Below, in pieces: positions 7,831-15,561 of a DNA stretch of 43,580 nt. Below the pieces are notes generated by a model. That model made no database searches. It saw only the letters and a list, made by a program, of their open reading frames with translations, and was not told the origin of the DNA. The stretch's first letter is position 1, and each line of letters begins with the position of its first letter. A program made the position numbers and the translations under genes. This DNA is from an uncultured Prevotellaceae bacterium (GTDB taxonomy: Bacteria; Bacteroidota; Bacteroidia; Bacteroidales; Muribaculaceae). The stretch spans positions 1-43,580 of the forward strand of contig CAMVBJ010000029.1 in NCBI GenBank assembly GCA_947165675.1. The letters run 5' to 3'.

Positions 7831-8843
7831 GTCCTGTCTTTTAAACGTTGCAGCGCAGCAATATATCCTTCCAAACGTTCATTCAATTCCATGCTTTTGT
7901 CTCCAATAAATCTATCAAAGTCATCAGAACTGACAGCCCCGACATAATCCATTAGCTTTTCATGCAGCGCATCTCTAAAGCAAAGATCGCGGCTGGCCAT
8001 TTTTGAACGAGCTTTGTTTAATAGAGGTTGCCACAATCTCTGGCTCTCAAAACGGGAATAAAGTGCATCTGTTTCCGGTTGTGATAATTTTCTTCCAAGT
8101 CGGTGATATTCTTGTTGTAACTCATCTGCAAAACCTGCTTCAAATCCTGCAATAATGTCTAGTACTTCACTGTACATTGTGTTGCGTTCATTCTCTTCCA
8201 TGCTGAGTTTGAGAATTCTTCGGTATTCATCAGCATCTTCGCGAAAAACACTTCGATAAATTTTGTCATTATATATGACATATTTGATATTTCCCAAATC
8301 TACACAATCCCGTAATGCTTCCACTAGTTCACGATGATAGTCTTTATTCTGTAGGAGGTTGTAAATGAAATCTTCATCACGTTGGTTGATATACTTTGTA
8401 TTGCCTCCAGTTCTTTTGTTGATAGTGTCGATAACTATATCTAGAACTAAACTGCGGACCTCACGGGCTACATTGCTTCTAGTCAAAAGCATAGCAAGAT
8501 TTATAAATGCCCTAAAATTAAAGATTCCAACGTTCCTCGTGTGAAGGAAATTAATTTCCTCCACAAAGACTTTGTCAAACTCTAACTTAAACGCTTTCAG
8601 GCGATTACCTCGTAGGACCTCGTAACCATTTGTTTCAAGTTCATTTTCGTTCTTCTTAAGACAATTACCGATTGTTCTTTCAGATACTCCAAAGAATGAT
8701 GCCAATTGTTGGCGGGTGAATTTGATTTCACCATCAAAAACTACCCCTTTCAGACCAATAGCAGCTTGCACTTCTTGAAGAGCGTAATGGTTGTTGAGTA
8801 TATTCTGTCTATCAATTTCAGATGTTGTTAAATCTCGTCTCAT
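7827..8843 (-). CDS. RhuM-like DNA-binding protein, partner of Doc
   Basis: The 338-residue protein has a helix-turn-helix near residues 42-65 (FTRQQLASFFGVSERTIGNC), then the segment GNRLKAFKLEFDKVFVEEIN and FRAFINLAMLLTRSNVAREV, which resembles the RhuM/ORF6N-type phage-associated DNA-binding proteins found beside Fic genes in Bacteroidota. The C-terminal half is charged and helical. I infer a regulatory or antitoxin role from the 4-nt overlap with doc and the HTH. Sequence alone does not show whether it binds the toxin. Confidence 0.7.
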   Translation of the reverse strand: MRRDLTTSEIDRQNILNNHYALQEVQAAIGLKGVVFDGEIKFTRQQLASFFGVSERTIGNCLKKNENELETNGYEVLRGNRLKAFKLEFDKVFVEEINFLHTRNVGIFNFRAFINLAMLLTRSNVAREVRSLVLDIVIDTINKRTGGNTKYINQRDEDFIYNLLQNKDYHRELVEALRDCVDLGNIKYVIYNDKIYRSVFREDADEYRRILKLSMEENERNTMYSEVLDIIAGFEAGFADELQQEYHRLGRKLSQPETDALYSRFESQRLWQPLLNKARSKMASRDLCFRDALHEKLMDYVGAVSSDDFDRFIGDKSMELNERLEGYIAALQRLKDRT

Positions 8844-8957
8844 AAAATAAAGATGGATTTACGTCTCAAGAGGGTATTCCATCTGCGTAAACTAGAAGAT
8901 TCTTTTATGAATTGCCCATGGCGCATACCCTCACCAGTGACAATGGTCATTTATATG

Positions 8958-8965
8958 CAAAGGTA
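8958..8965 (-). promoter_or_regulatory. -7 box for the rhuM-doc pair
   Basis: TACCTTTG on the minus strand lies about 115 nt upstream of the ATG at 8843, giving a long 5' leader. The rest of the 8844-9145 gap shows no gene. Confidence 0.5.
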
Positions 8966-9145
8966 GTAATTTTTCCTTGATTAGTATAGATAATGCATCA
9001 ACTTTTCGACTATACTCAAAAAATAATACCATATGGCACCTATAAAGTTAATCACAAAGTATAGCAAGAAATCGTAATTAGTGTTTTTCATCAGCTAAGG
9101 TTGGTAAAAAGGAAGTTTTCAATTATAGTTGTTTCAAAAGAATTG

Positions 9146-9373
9146 TGTATCTTTGTGGTTGTGAATGGCTTTACGATACAGATTTTGGGACATTCTGGCT
9201 GACCTTGAGTCTGTTGCAATGGGGCAAGTCTTTCCGGTTGGATGAGCTGCCCGAGTTCAATCGCTCCGTTTTGGAGGTGATGCGACAGCCGTTGGAGGAT
9301 AGGATTATTTCGATTTCGAGGGCGAAATATTCGACCGAATACCCCGCGTCATTTATGCTCGTGGCCTCAAAGA
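9146..9373 (+). pseudogene. yifB fragment, copy 3, with leader
   Basis: The leader (about 9146-9234) carries a TATCTTTG box and runs in frame into yifB codons LDELPEF to SFMLVAS (9235-9371); homology then stops abruptly, directly before the hairpin that ends the hicAB transcript. The yifB part is identical in protein to copies 2 and 4 but uses different synonymous codons, so it was not made by recent local duplication. A long frame continues to 9447, but its last 25 residues are read from the terminator and hicB antisense. It is not a functional gene. Confidence 0.8.
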
Positions 9374-9410
9374 AAAAGCGCCCTGTGACGCCAATAAGCA
9401 AACACAGGGC
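9369..9410 (-). terminator. Intrinsic terminator of hicAB
   Basis: On the minus strand GCCCTGTG and CACAGGGC (9403-9410 and 9380-9387) form an 8-bp stem followed by GCTTTTTCTTT. It starts 23 nt after the hicB stop and sits exactly at the broken end of yifB copy 3. Confidence 0.75.
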
Positions 9411-9432
9411 AAGAATCTTTTATAATCGCTCT

Positions 9433-9849
9433 TTAGCAGAAGACTGACAGGGATGACAATTCCTGGCCGAAGCGGTGTAAGCCAGCCTCAATTCTGTCGG
9501 CCTGGGGGCGACGGGGTTTGCTACGGCCATGCATATAAGCCCACAACTGTTTTTGATGTACACCGGTGATGCGTTCAAGTCCAGCCAGTGACATCAATGT
9601 GCCGTAGTGTAACAACAGGCTCTGGGTGTCATAGTGCCACTCAAGCTCATACTCGCCCTTAATCTCCTCGGGCCAGCGATCTTCAGGCAGATTCTTTTTG
9701 ATAAGTGCGATGGCCTTTTCCACATCGGCTTTCACCTCGTCTATGGTGTCACCAGCACCATAGATGCCTTCGCAGTTGACACTATAGGCGCCAAAGTGAT
9801 CTTGGCTCGCACAGATGTTAATAATGATCTTCTTTTTCTTTCCTTCCAT
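9433..9849 (-). CDS. hicB: HicB-family antitoxin
   Basis: The 138-residue protein has the HicB partial RNase-H-like fold at the N-terminus ([40 protein letters not shown]) and a C-terminal helix-turn-helix ([20 protein letters not shown], then [17 protein letters not shown]). HicB binds HicA and represses the operon; the HTH would bind the palindromes at 10113-10160. The toxin gene upstream on the same strand carries a nonsense codon, so HicB may now be an orphan repressor or an antidote against related toxins. Its first codons are Lys-rich ([11 protein letters not shown]). Confidence 0.85.
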   Translation of the reverse strand: MEGKKKKIIINICASQDHFGAYSVNCEGIYGAGDTIDEVKADVEKAIALIKKNLPEDRWPEEIKGEYELEWHYDTQSLLLHYGTLMSLAGLERITGVHQKQLWAYMHGRSKPRRPQADRIEAGLHRFGQELSSLSVFC

Positions 9850-9903
9850 AATGCGTTTTAGTTATTGTTGGTAATTCTTCGTTTTAATAAATAGCGAAGG
9901 AAG

Positions 9904-10083
9904 TTAAATTCCCATCTGTTTCGCAATCTTTTTGCGTAGTGGCTCAGGGATCTCCTTCGAGCCATGGTATGGAACGGGTACAGATAGCTGACCGTCCTTG
10001 ATATAAAAGTAGTGGCTGCCTTCGGCGTGGTCGAACTTTCACCCAGCAGCGACAATCTTGCGGTGAAATTCTTTATATTTCAT
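9904..10083 (-). pseudogene. hicA: HicA toxin gene with an in-frame TGA
   Basis: Read from ATG 10083, the frame gives MKYKEFHRKIVAAG, then TGA (10041-10039), then KFDHAEGSHYFYIKDGQLSV, PVPYHGSKEIP and on to TAA at 9904-9906. The whole 59-codon HicA is present: the core GSHYFY with the active-site His and the HGSKEIP motif are intact. The TGA stands where many homologues have Trp (AGWKF), so a single TGG-to-TGA change explains it. Starting after the stop would remove the first strand of the dsRBD-like fold. The gene is therefore probably inactive, unless the stop is a sequence error or is read through. Confidence 0.8.
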
Positions 10084-10106
10084 TGTAGTCTTTTTGTTTT
10101 TCATCG

Positions 10107-10160
10107 CAAAGATAGAAAATTTTCTATTAATAGCCAAATAAAATCATAGAAAATTTTCAA
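10107..10160 (-). promoter_or_regulatory. hicAB promoter with paired palindromic operators
   Basis: TATCTTTG on the minus strand (10114-10107) is the -7 box, 24 nt before hicA. A perfect 14-bp palindrome TAGAAAATTTTCTA (10113-10126) overlaps it and a near-perfect copy TAGAAAATTTTCAA lies at 10147-10160, 34 bp away. Two sites for a dimeric HTH repressor over the promoter fit HicB autoregulation. Confidence 0.7.
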
Positions 10161-10205
10161 TTACTTCCAAACAGGACGCAAGATTTCCATAATCTAATAA
10201 GATTA

Positions 10206-10316
10206 TGTATCTTTGTGGTTGTGAATGTCTTAATGGTACATATTTGGTCGTTTTAGGGGCTTTATGTCTGACTTTAAGGTTGCTGCAATGGGGTAAGTTC
10301 TTCAGCTTGGATGAGC
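10206..10316 (+). repeat. Leader copy without a yifB body
   Basis: This is the fullest view of the leader: TATCTTTG (10208-10215), GGTTGTGAATG, ATGGTACATA, GGCTTTATG, CTGACTTTAAGG, TTGCTGCAATGGGG and AAGTTCTTC, ending CTTGGATGAG at about 10307-10316, exactly where yifB codons start in the other copies. Here only LDE remains before unrelated sequence. It shows that the leader-yifB junction is at a fixed point. Confidence 0.75.
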
Positions 10317-10370
10317 CCACCATTACCTCCTTATCTTGTTTATAATCACTCCCTAACCTATTAAATAATT

Positions 10371-10524
10371 GAGTTAAGGACTAAAAATAAATCGTAAATA
10401 GTCTCTAACGTATCAAAAAAATGAGTTAAGGACTATAATTAGTTTATATCCTCTCCTTAAAAGAGTCGAATATTGAAAATCTTGGGAATTTTATTTTGAA
10501 AATCTTGGGAATTTTGTATCTTTG
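10371..10524 (+). promoter_or_regulatory. Direct repeats and promoter ahead of ATPase 1
   Basis: GAGTTAAGGACTA occurs at 10371-10383 and 10423-10435. TTGAAAATCTTGGGAATTTT occurs twice, at 10473-10492 and 10496-10515 (23-bp step). The second copy supplies the -33 TTG (10496-10498); TATCTTTG follows at 10517-10524 with 18 nt between. The repeats are placed like activator or repressor sites over the promoter. Confidence 0.65.
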
Positions 10525-10551
10525 CGGGGTGAATTGAAACAAAACAAGCGT

Positions 10552-11817
10552 ATGTACTATCCGAGGTTAGTTGAGAAGGAGATTGAACTGAAGTTGAGGA
10601 CTTCGGGGGCAGTGGTTGTGGCGGGACCTAAATTCTGCGGAAAAACGACCACCTGTATGCTCTATCAGAAGAGTTTTGTGAAACTTAACACCAAGCAGGC
10701 TATCGCTATGGCAAGGTTAAATCCGAAGGCTATGCTGAAAGGTGAAACGCCAAGATTGATAGATGAATGGCAAAAGGCTCCCGACATCTGGAATCAGGTG
10801 AAAGATGACTTGGATTTCAACTATGAATTCGGGAAGTATATCCTTACAGGAAGTTCCACACCCGCAGACAAGACCGAGGTGCATCACAGTGGTGCCGGGC
10901 GCATCGCACCAGTGATGATGCGCCCCATGAGCCTGTGGGAGTCCCAGGATTCAAAGGGCGGTGTATCGCTTGGTGATTTGTTTAATGGTGGCGAAGAATT
11001 CACATGGGACACCAATCAGGATTTCACGCTCGATGATGTTGCCTTCTTGTTGTGTCGGGGCGGTTGGCCCATCTCGGTCTTGGCCCCCAAAGATATTGCC
11101 ATCGAGATCACTAAGAACTACTGGAATGGACTATTTGCTTTTGAAGACCAAGAGAATGAGCGTTTCCGCAACAAGAAACCCGAGGTGTTGAAGATGATTA
11201 TCCGCAGTTATGCCCGTCACATCTCCACCGAGGCTGCCATCTCGACCATCATTGCCGATGTGCGCCAGAGCAACGAGAGGACAATGGATACCAAGACGTT
11301 TGATGATTATCTTGAGGCTCTGAAGGATTTATACATTCTTGAAGATATGCGTGCCTGGAACCCGAACATCCGTTCCAAGACCTCGATACGCTCAACACCG
11401 ACAAGGCATTTTGTGGACACGTCAATTGCATGTAGAGCCCTTGGCGTGATGCCCGAGGACTTGCTTGCCGACCTTGAGAGTTTTGGCTTGTTCTTTGAAG
11501 ACATGGCCGTTCGTGACCTCAAGGTATATGCCGGCACTCTGGGAGGTGAAGTGAGGCATTACAGGGACAATGCCGGACTGGAATGCGATGCTGTCATTCA
11601 TTTGGAAAATGGCCAATGGGGCGCTATTGAAATCAAACTGGGTGGAGACGATCTGATTGAGGCTGGTGCCTCCTCGTTGAAGAGACTCAAGGCAAAGTTG
11701 GCCGAAAAGAGTGACGAGAAAGCGCCCTCTTTTCTCATGGTGCTTACCGCTGTCGGCAGTTCATACCAACGTGAAGATGGCGTATATGTCGTTCCAATCA
11801 ATTTGTTAATGCCATAG
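10552..11817 (+). CDS. AAA+ ATPase with C-terminal DUF4143 domain (1)
   Basis: The 421-residue protein has Walker A GPKFCGKTT (about 25-33), Walker B RLIDEW (about 68-73), sensor-1 strand YILTGSST (about 97-103) and a C-terminal DUF4143 region with the nuclease-like core LECDAVIHL...WGAIEIKLGG (D and E-x-K of a PD-(D/E)xK fold). The family is abundant and often multicopy in Bacteroidota; its role is unproven, with mobile or defence functions suggested. ATG 10552 is chosen because the upstream TTG at 10522 lies in the -7 box. The gene ends 20 nt before yifB copy 4. It is clearly different from the two other ATPases of the island. Confidence 0.85.
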   Translation: MYYPRLVEKEIELKLRTSGAVVVAGPKFCGKTTTCMLYQKSFVKLNTKQAIAMARLNPKAMLKGETPRLIDEWQKAPDIWNQVKDDLDFNYEFGKYILTGSSTPADKTEVHHSGAGRIAPVMMRPMSLWESQDSKGGVSLGDLFNGGEEFTWDTNQDFTLDDVAFLLCRGGWPISVLAPKDIAIEITKNYWNGLFAFEDQENERFRNKKPEVLKMIIRSYARHISTEAAISTIIADVRQSNERTMDTKTFDDYLEALKDLYILEDMRAWNPNIRSKTSIRSTPTRHFVDTSIACRALGVMPEDLLADLESFGLFFEDMAVRDLKVYAGTLGGEVRHYRDNAGLECDAVIHLENGQWGAIEIKLGGDDLIEAGASSLKRLKAKLAEKSDEKAPSFLMVLTAVGSSYQREDGVYVVPINLLMP

Positions 11818-11828
11818 GATAGCGAACA

Positions 11829-12268
11829 ATGGTACCATTTCTTTCGCTTGGATGAGCTGCCCGAGTTCAATCGAAGTGTGCTGGAGGTGATGCGCCAGCC
11901 GCTGGAGGATAGGATTATCTCAATTTCGAGGGCAAAATATTCTACAGAGTATCCCGCGTCGTTCATGCTCGTGGCGTCGATGAATCCGTCCCTGCTGCAC
12001 AAATACGCCGAGCTCAACGCTGCAGGCCTGGAGAAACTGCGCGACGCCATGGAGCGCATGAACATGAGTTCGAGAGCCTACGACCGCATCCTCTGGGGCC
12101 CGCACCATCGCCGACCTCGAGGGGTTTTTCAAACAACTGATTAGTCTGAAATTTCTGAGAGCATCCGCACACTGGACCTGCGCCGACGTCCTCGACCGCC
12201 ACGGCGGGGGCGCACATCAGCCTCAGCGCAACATTGACCGCCCGAGCTACCTTGGCACCAACTTATAA
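11829..12268 (+). pseudogene. yifB fragment, copy 4, with internal deletion, frameshift and insertion
   Basis: After a remnant of the leader (CAATGG, then TTCTTTCGCTTGGATGAG) come yifB codons LDELPEF to SMNP. A 270-bp in-frame deletion follows, joining two CCGT words, so MNP is fused to SLLHKYAE. At about 12090 CTCTGGGG replaces CTCAAGGTC and shifts the frame. A 54-bp insertion sits at about 12123-12176, between GACCTCGAGG and CCTGCGCC; the normal end PSYLGTNL follows. The same frameshift and insertion recur in copy 5, so the two share a recent ancestor. Confidence 0.85.
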
Positions 12269-12288
12269 TACTGAAAAACTGGAGCGAT

Positions 12289-12375
12289 ACTTCAAATTTT
12301 CGCTGAATTTTTGAAGTTCTACTTCAGATTTTCTGCATTTTTTCTTGCAGATTCTACAGTTAAGTTGTACTTTTG
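12289..12375 (+). promoter_or_regulatory. Promoter and dyad ahead of ATPase 2
   Basis: ACTTCAAA (12289-12296) and TTTGAAGT (12310-12317) form an 8-bp dyad, with a further ACTTCAGA half at about 12320. TTG (12345-12347) and TACTTTTG (12368-12375) are spaced 20 nt apart and give a -33/-7 promoter 21 nt before the ATG. Confidence 0.65.
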
Positions 12376-12396
12376 CAGATAATAAATGCAGGTGAT

Positions 12397-13539
12397 ATGC
12401 TTGAACGGATACTGAAATTAGAGGAGGCCAAAGAAGATAGTCTATTCCTTTGGGGCTCAAGGCAGACGGGAAAAAGCACATTGTTGAAGATGCTTTTTCC
12501 TGACGCTCATGTCTATGATTTGTTGAAGAGTGATGTACGCATGGCGTTGCAACTGCGCCCATCGCAACTGCGCGAGGAATGCGAACTGCTTGACGATGGT
12601 GAATTGATCATCATTGATGAGGTGCAGAAGGTGCCCGCCTTACTTGACGAGGTACACTGGCTGATTGAGAATAAAAATCAGAGGTTCGTTTTGAGCGGCT
12701 CTAGTGCCCGCAAACTGCGACGCAGCGGAGCCAACCTCTTGGGCGGCCGTGCACTCCGACAGACGCTCTTTCCGCTGGTGAGTGCCGAGATTCCCGAATT
12801 TGACCTCAACCGTGCTCTGAATCATGGTATGTTACCACGCCACTATTTGACGGAGAATCCCATCATGAGGGTTCAGTCCTACATTGGCGACTACCTGCAG
12901 CAAGAGATTGTCGAGGAAGCTATCGTTCGTCGCCTTGATGCTTTCACAAGATTTCTGCAAGTCGCGGCACTGAGCAACAGTGAGATTATCAACTATACCA
13001 ATATCGCCCAGGATTGCGGGGTTTCGTCAAAAACGGTTAAGGAATATTTTTCAATTCTTGAAGAGACAATGCTGGGATTCTTCTTGCCGTCTTACACCAA
13101 GGTGGTAAAACGCAGGGTAGTCCAGTCTCCTAAGTTTTACTACTTTGACGTCGCCATTCCCAACCATCTGCTTCACAGAACCCCTCTCCAACCCGGAACC
13201 GACGTATATGGTCATGCACTGGAGCATCTTGTTATCCAAGAGTTGCGTGCCTATATGGCTTACCGTCAGCCGCTGAAGTCGCTCACCTATTGGCACACGC
13301 TGGACAATAAATATGAAGTGGATGCTGTCCTCGGTGATGCCGAGGTTGCTATCGAAGTCAAATCTTCCAAGAATGTGGGCTCACGTGATACCAAGGGACT
13401 GAAAGCCTTCAGTGAAGAATATCCCGAAGCGAAGTTGTACCTTCTTTCACTCGAAGATCGACCCCGCAAGTTCAATGGCGTGGAAGTGTGGCCCATTGAG
13501 CAATTTTTCAAACGCCTCTGGTCCGGTACAATCATTTAA
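12397..13539 (+). CDS. AAA+ ATPase with C-terminal DUF4143 domain (2)
   Basis: The 380-residue protein has Walker A GSRQTGKST (20-28), Walker B ELIIIDEVQKVP (about 72-83), sensor-1 RFVLSGSSAR, a winged-helix middle (SNSEIINYTNIAQDCGVSSK) and the nuclease-like core YEVDAVLG...VAIEVKSSKN near residues 308-330. This is the classical AAA_14/DUF4143 layout. ATG 12397 is preferred to the TTG at 12373, which overlaps the -7 box. The stop codon abuts yifB copy 5 with no spacer, and about 185 bp of copies 4 and 5 flank the gene as direct repeats, so the gene looks like a cassette that could be lost by RecA recombination. Confidence 0.88.
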   Translation: MLERILKLEEAKEDSLFLWGSRQTGKSTLLKMLFPDAHVYDLLKSDVRMALQLRPSQLREECELLDDGELIIIDEVQKVPALLDEVHWLIENKNQRFVLSGSSARKLRRSGANLLGGRALRQTLFPLVSAEIPEFDLNRALNHGMLPRHYLTENPIMRVQSYIGDYLQQEIVEEAIVRRLDAFTRFLQVAALSNSEIINYTNIAQDCGVSSKTVKEYFSILEETMLGFFLPSYTKVVKRRVVQSPKFYYFDVAIPNHLLHRTPLQPGTDVYGHALEHLVIQELRAYMAYRQPLKSLTYWHTLDNKYEVDAVLGDAEVAIEVKSSKNVGSRDTKGLKAFSEEYPEAKLYLLSLEDRPRKFNGVEVWPIEQFFKRLWSGTII

Positions 13540-13725
13540 CCGCATCCTCTGGGGTCGCCCGCGCCATCGCCGACCTCGACAGGTTTTTAAACAACTGATT
13601 AGTCTGAGATTTCTGATAGCATCCGCACACTGGGCCTGAGCCGACGTCCTCGACCATCACGGCGGGGTGCACATCAGCCTCACCGCAACCTCGACCGCCC
13701 CACCTACCCCGGCACCTTTTTGTAG
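13540..13725 (+). pseudogene. yifB fragment, copy 5 (last 60 codons, decayed)
   Basis: Homology starts at CCGCATCCTCTGGGG, corresponding to the DRIL segment of yifB, and runs to TAG at 13723-13725 (GTFL in place of GTNL). It carries the same CTCTGGGG lesion and the same 54-bp insertion (about 13581-13634) as copy 4, plus an in-frame TGA after the insertion. It has no start and is not translated as YifB. Confidence 0.8.
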
Positions 13726-13837
13726 TTTTTTGCTACCTCATCTATACAAGCCCACACAAGGAAGCACAATTCGTTGATAACGAATGTATTGAAACAACGC
13801 TGGGTTGTTAAGTGTTTCTTAACAACTGCCTGAAAAA

Positions 13838-13865
13838 TTACATCAAAAGAACCGTCCCTATTTTC
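13838..13865 (+). repeat. Left arm of a perfect 28-bp inverted repeat
   Basis: Contains AAAAGAACCGTCCCTATTTT. The exact reverse complement lies at 15244-15271; bases outside the 28 do not match. The arms bound a fragment of phage tail genes. AAAAGAACCGTCCC resembles REP/RAYT-type words as I recall them (not checked). Confidence 0.9.
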
Positions 13866-14236
13866 CTGCCGATGAGGTGGCTGGCGTGGTCCATGCCGGG
13901 GAATGGGTGGCGAGCCAGCGGTTGGTCGCTTCACCCGTTGCCCGTCCTCTGATCGAGGCCCTGGACTACGCGCAGCGCACCAACACGATCGGCTCTCTGA
14001 AGGGAGCCGACGTGTCCAGGTCAATCACCGCGCCGATGGCTTTGGCACAGAGCCAGCCGCAGGTGATAGTCCAGGAGAGCAAAGACTTGAGAGAGACTAT
14101 CGCCCGTCTCAACGAGCGATTGGACGAGCCCTTTGTCACAGTCAACACCGTGACCGGCGACAAGGGCATCAAGCAGGCGCAGGACGAGTACCAGCGCCTC
14201 ATGAATAATAAATCACCGAAATCTAAAAGAAAATAA
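13865..14236 (+). pseudogene. Phage tail tape-measure protein, C-terminal fragment
   Basis: The frame is open from the inverted repeat to TAA at 14236 and reads PADEVAGVVHAGEWVASQRL, then SPVARPLIEALDYAQRTN, then a coiled-coil part (SKDLRETIARLNERLDE) and a short basic tail. The VHAGEWVAS..V..P.....L...R pattern is typical of the C-terminus of tail tape-measure proteins. The large N-terminal part is missing; the break is exactly at the inverted repeat. GC content is higher than in the following gene. Confidence 0.6.
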
Positions 14237-14258
14237 GTGTTTAGAGAAATAAATTCGC

Positions 14259-14266
14259 TACCTTTG
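14259..14266 (+). promoter_or_regulatory. -7 box of the moron-like gene
   Basis: TACCTTTG lies 30 nt before ATG 14297 and just after the tape-measure stop, so the gene has its own promoter inside the phage fragment. Confidence 0.6.
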
Positions 14267-14296
14267 CATTTGCATTATTATTAAATTAGTCTTGTT

Positions 14297-14881
14297 ATGA
14301 TTTATATTGTAGGAATAATAGTAGTAGCTATAATTGGATTCTTTATTCTGGGTTCAATGGGTAATAGCAAACAAAAGAGTTTTGAGAGTAGAGCTCTGCA
14401 ACAGCTAGCGTCTAATGGAAATATATTTACCAAGCAGACAAAAACAGATTATGGTATAATAGCTATTGACGAGGCTAAGAGAAAATTATTTCTTATTAAC
14501 TCTGAATTGACGAACCAAGAACAAGTCGAAATTGATTTTGAAGATATATATAGTTGCGAGCTGATTGTTGATAGTCAATCGGTCTTTAGAAAATCAACGG
14601 CTAGAACAATACTGGGTTCTGCAATTGGTGGCTCTGCTTTTGGTGAAACAGGAGCTGTCATCGGTGGATTGTCAGGTTCTTATAAAGAACATAAGAATAT
14701 CAAGCAAATAGACTTGAAGATTGTTGTCAAGTCAATCTCAAACCCGACACGCAAGTTTAAGTTTTACGGAAGTGGCACGAATAGTGGATTCTTGTCGATG
14801 AGAATTAAGGAAGCGGAAGAATGGAAAGACACTATTGCAATAATTATAGATGACGTTGATTCAAGAAGCAAGCAATCTTAA
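14297..14881 (+). CDS. Membrane-anchored PH-like/glycine-zipper protein, probable prophage moron
   Basis: The 194-residue protein has one N-terminal membrane span (IYIVGIIVVAIIGFFILGSM). Next comes a beta-rich domain with the pattern YGIIAIDEAKRKLFLI, IDFEDIYSCELIVDSQSVFR, a glycine-zipper insert (TILGSAIGGSAFGETGAVIG) and IKQIDLKIVVKS. This order resembles SHOCT-associated, PH-like proteins of phages and mobile elements. It lies between a tape-measure fragment and the start of the next tail gene, has its own promoter and a hairpin after it, and is much more AT-rich. These are marks of a moron expressed in the lysogen. A superinfection-exclusion role is possible but not shown. Confidence 0.6.
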   Translation: MIYIVGIIVVAIIGFFILGSMGNSKQKSFESRALQQLASNGNIFTKQTKTDYGIIAIDEAKRKLFLINSELTNQEQVEIDFEDIYSCELIVDSQSVFRKSTARTILGSAIGGSAFGETGAVIGGLSGSYKEHKNIKQIDLKIVVKSISNPTRKFKFYGSGTNSGFLSMRIKEAEEWKDTIAIIIDDVDSRSKQS

Positions 14882-14901
14882 CTAACGTCTTTTCAAGTTC
14901 T

Positions 14902-14948
14902 AATCGGCTGGCTTACCTTTGTATGGTAAACCAACCGATTTTCTTTAT
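14902..14948 (+). terminator. Hairpin after the moron, overlapping a -7 box
   Basis: AATCGG-C-TGG-C-TTACC pairs with GGTAA-A-CCA-A-CCGATT (14902-14940), with two symmetric mismatches, followed by TTCTTTAT. TACCTTTG in its loop side (14914-14921) could also serve as the -7 box of the next phage gene. Confidence 0.5.
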
Positions 14949-15324
14949 GATACTGACGATAAACGGAAAGCAGGCAGCACTGAAGAAGGGGTCTTCGATA
15001 GAATACGTATCGGAGAATCGCATCTTCACCGATGCCGATGACTACTCCATGGAGATTGAACTGCCCCTCGCGGACTGTCCTCAGAACCTCGACATCTTCG
15101 GGATGATCACCCGAAAAGACGTCGACACGGGCGACATCTTCTTTGATGCCGTGCTCCAGGACACCAACTTCTTCAAGCGCGGTGCCGTCGTGATCACCGG
15201 CATCACCCATGAGGCCGTCAAGGTGCAGTTCCTCAAGAAAAATGAAAATAGGGACGGTTCTTTTGATGTAAAATCCGTCTCAATCGGTAGTCGGGCTTCT
15301 GTCAAAGAACAACTGCAAATATAG
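14947..15324 (+). pseudogene. Phage tail protein, N-terminal fragment
   Basis: ATG 14947 opens MILTINGKQAALKKGSSIEY, then NRIFTDADDYSMEIELPLAD and FDAVLQDTNFFKRGAVVITG. This looks like the start of the large tail protein that follows the tape-measure gene in Bacteroidota prophages (inferred from position and style). The native frame is cut at the inverted repeat (15244); the final 27 residues, beginning ENRDGSFDV, are read through the repeat to TAG at 15324. Confidence 0.55.
15244..15271 (-). repeat. Right arm of the perfect 28-bp inverted repeat
   Basis: Exact reverse complement of 13838-13865. It interrupts the phage tail ORF; the other arm interrupts the tape-measure ORF. Confidence 0.9.
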
Positions 15325-15561
15325 TCATTATTTCACAATTGCGCCCATTTTGCTTGCATTTTTTTACTTGAGGTTCCTGGGAAATACATTTTTGTTGTGT
15401 ATCTTTACAGTTATGGAAAATAAGATTTCAGACCATCAGGCTGGCATGACGATTGACCGGCACTCATAGCCAATTGTTTAGGTTCAGAGTGAAAAGAAAA
15501 ACCGTTGAATAACAAATAAAGCCTACTTTGAAGGTCTGGTGCAATGACTTCATAGCAAGTC

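Noticed and set aside
13704-14024. Minus-strand frame across the left inverted-repeat arm
   Set aside because: It reads antisense through the tape-measure fragment; the shared NRDGSFDV words come only from the repeat.
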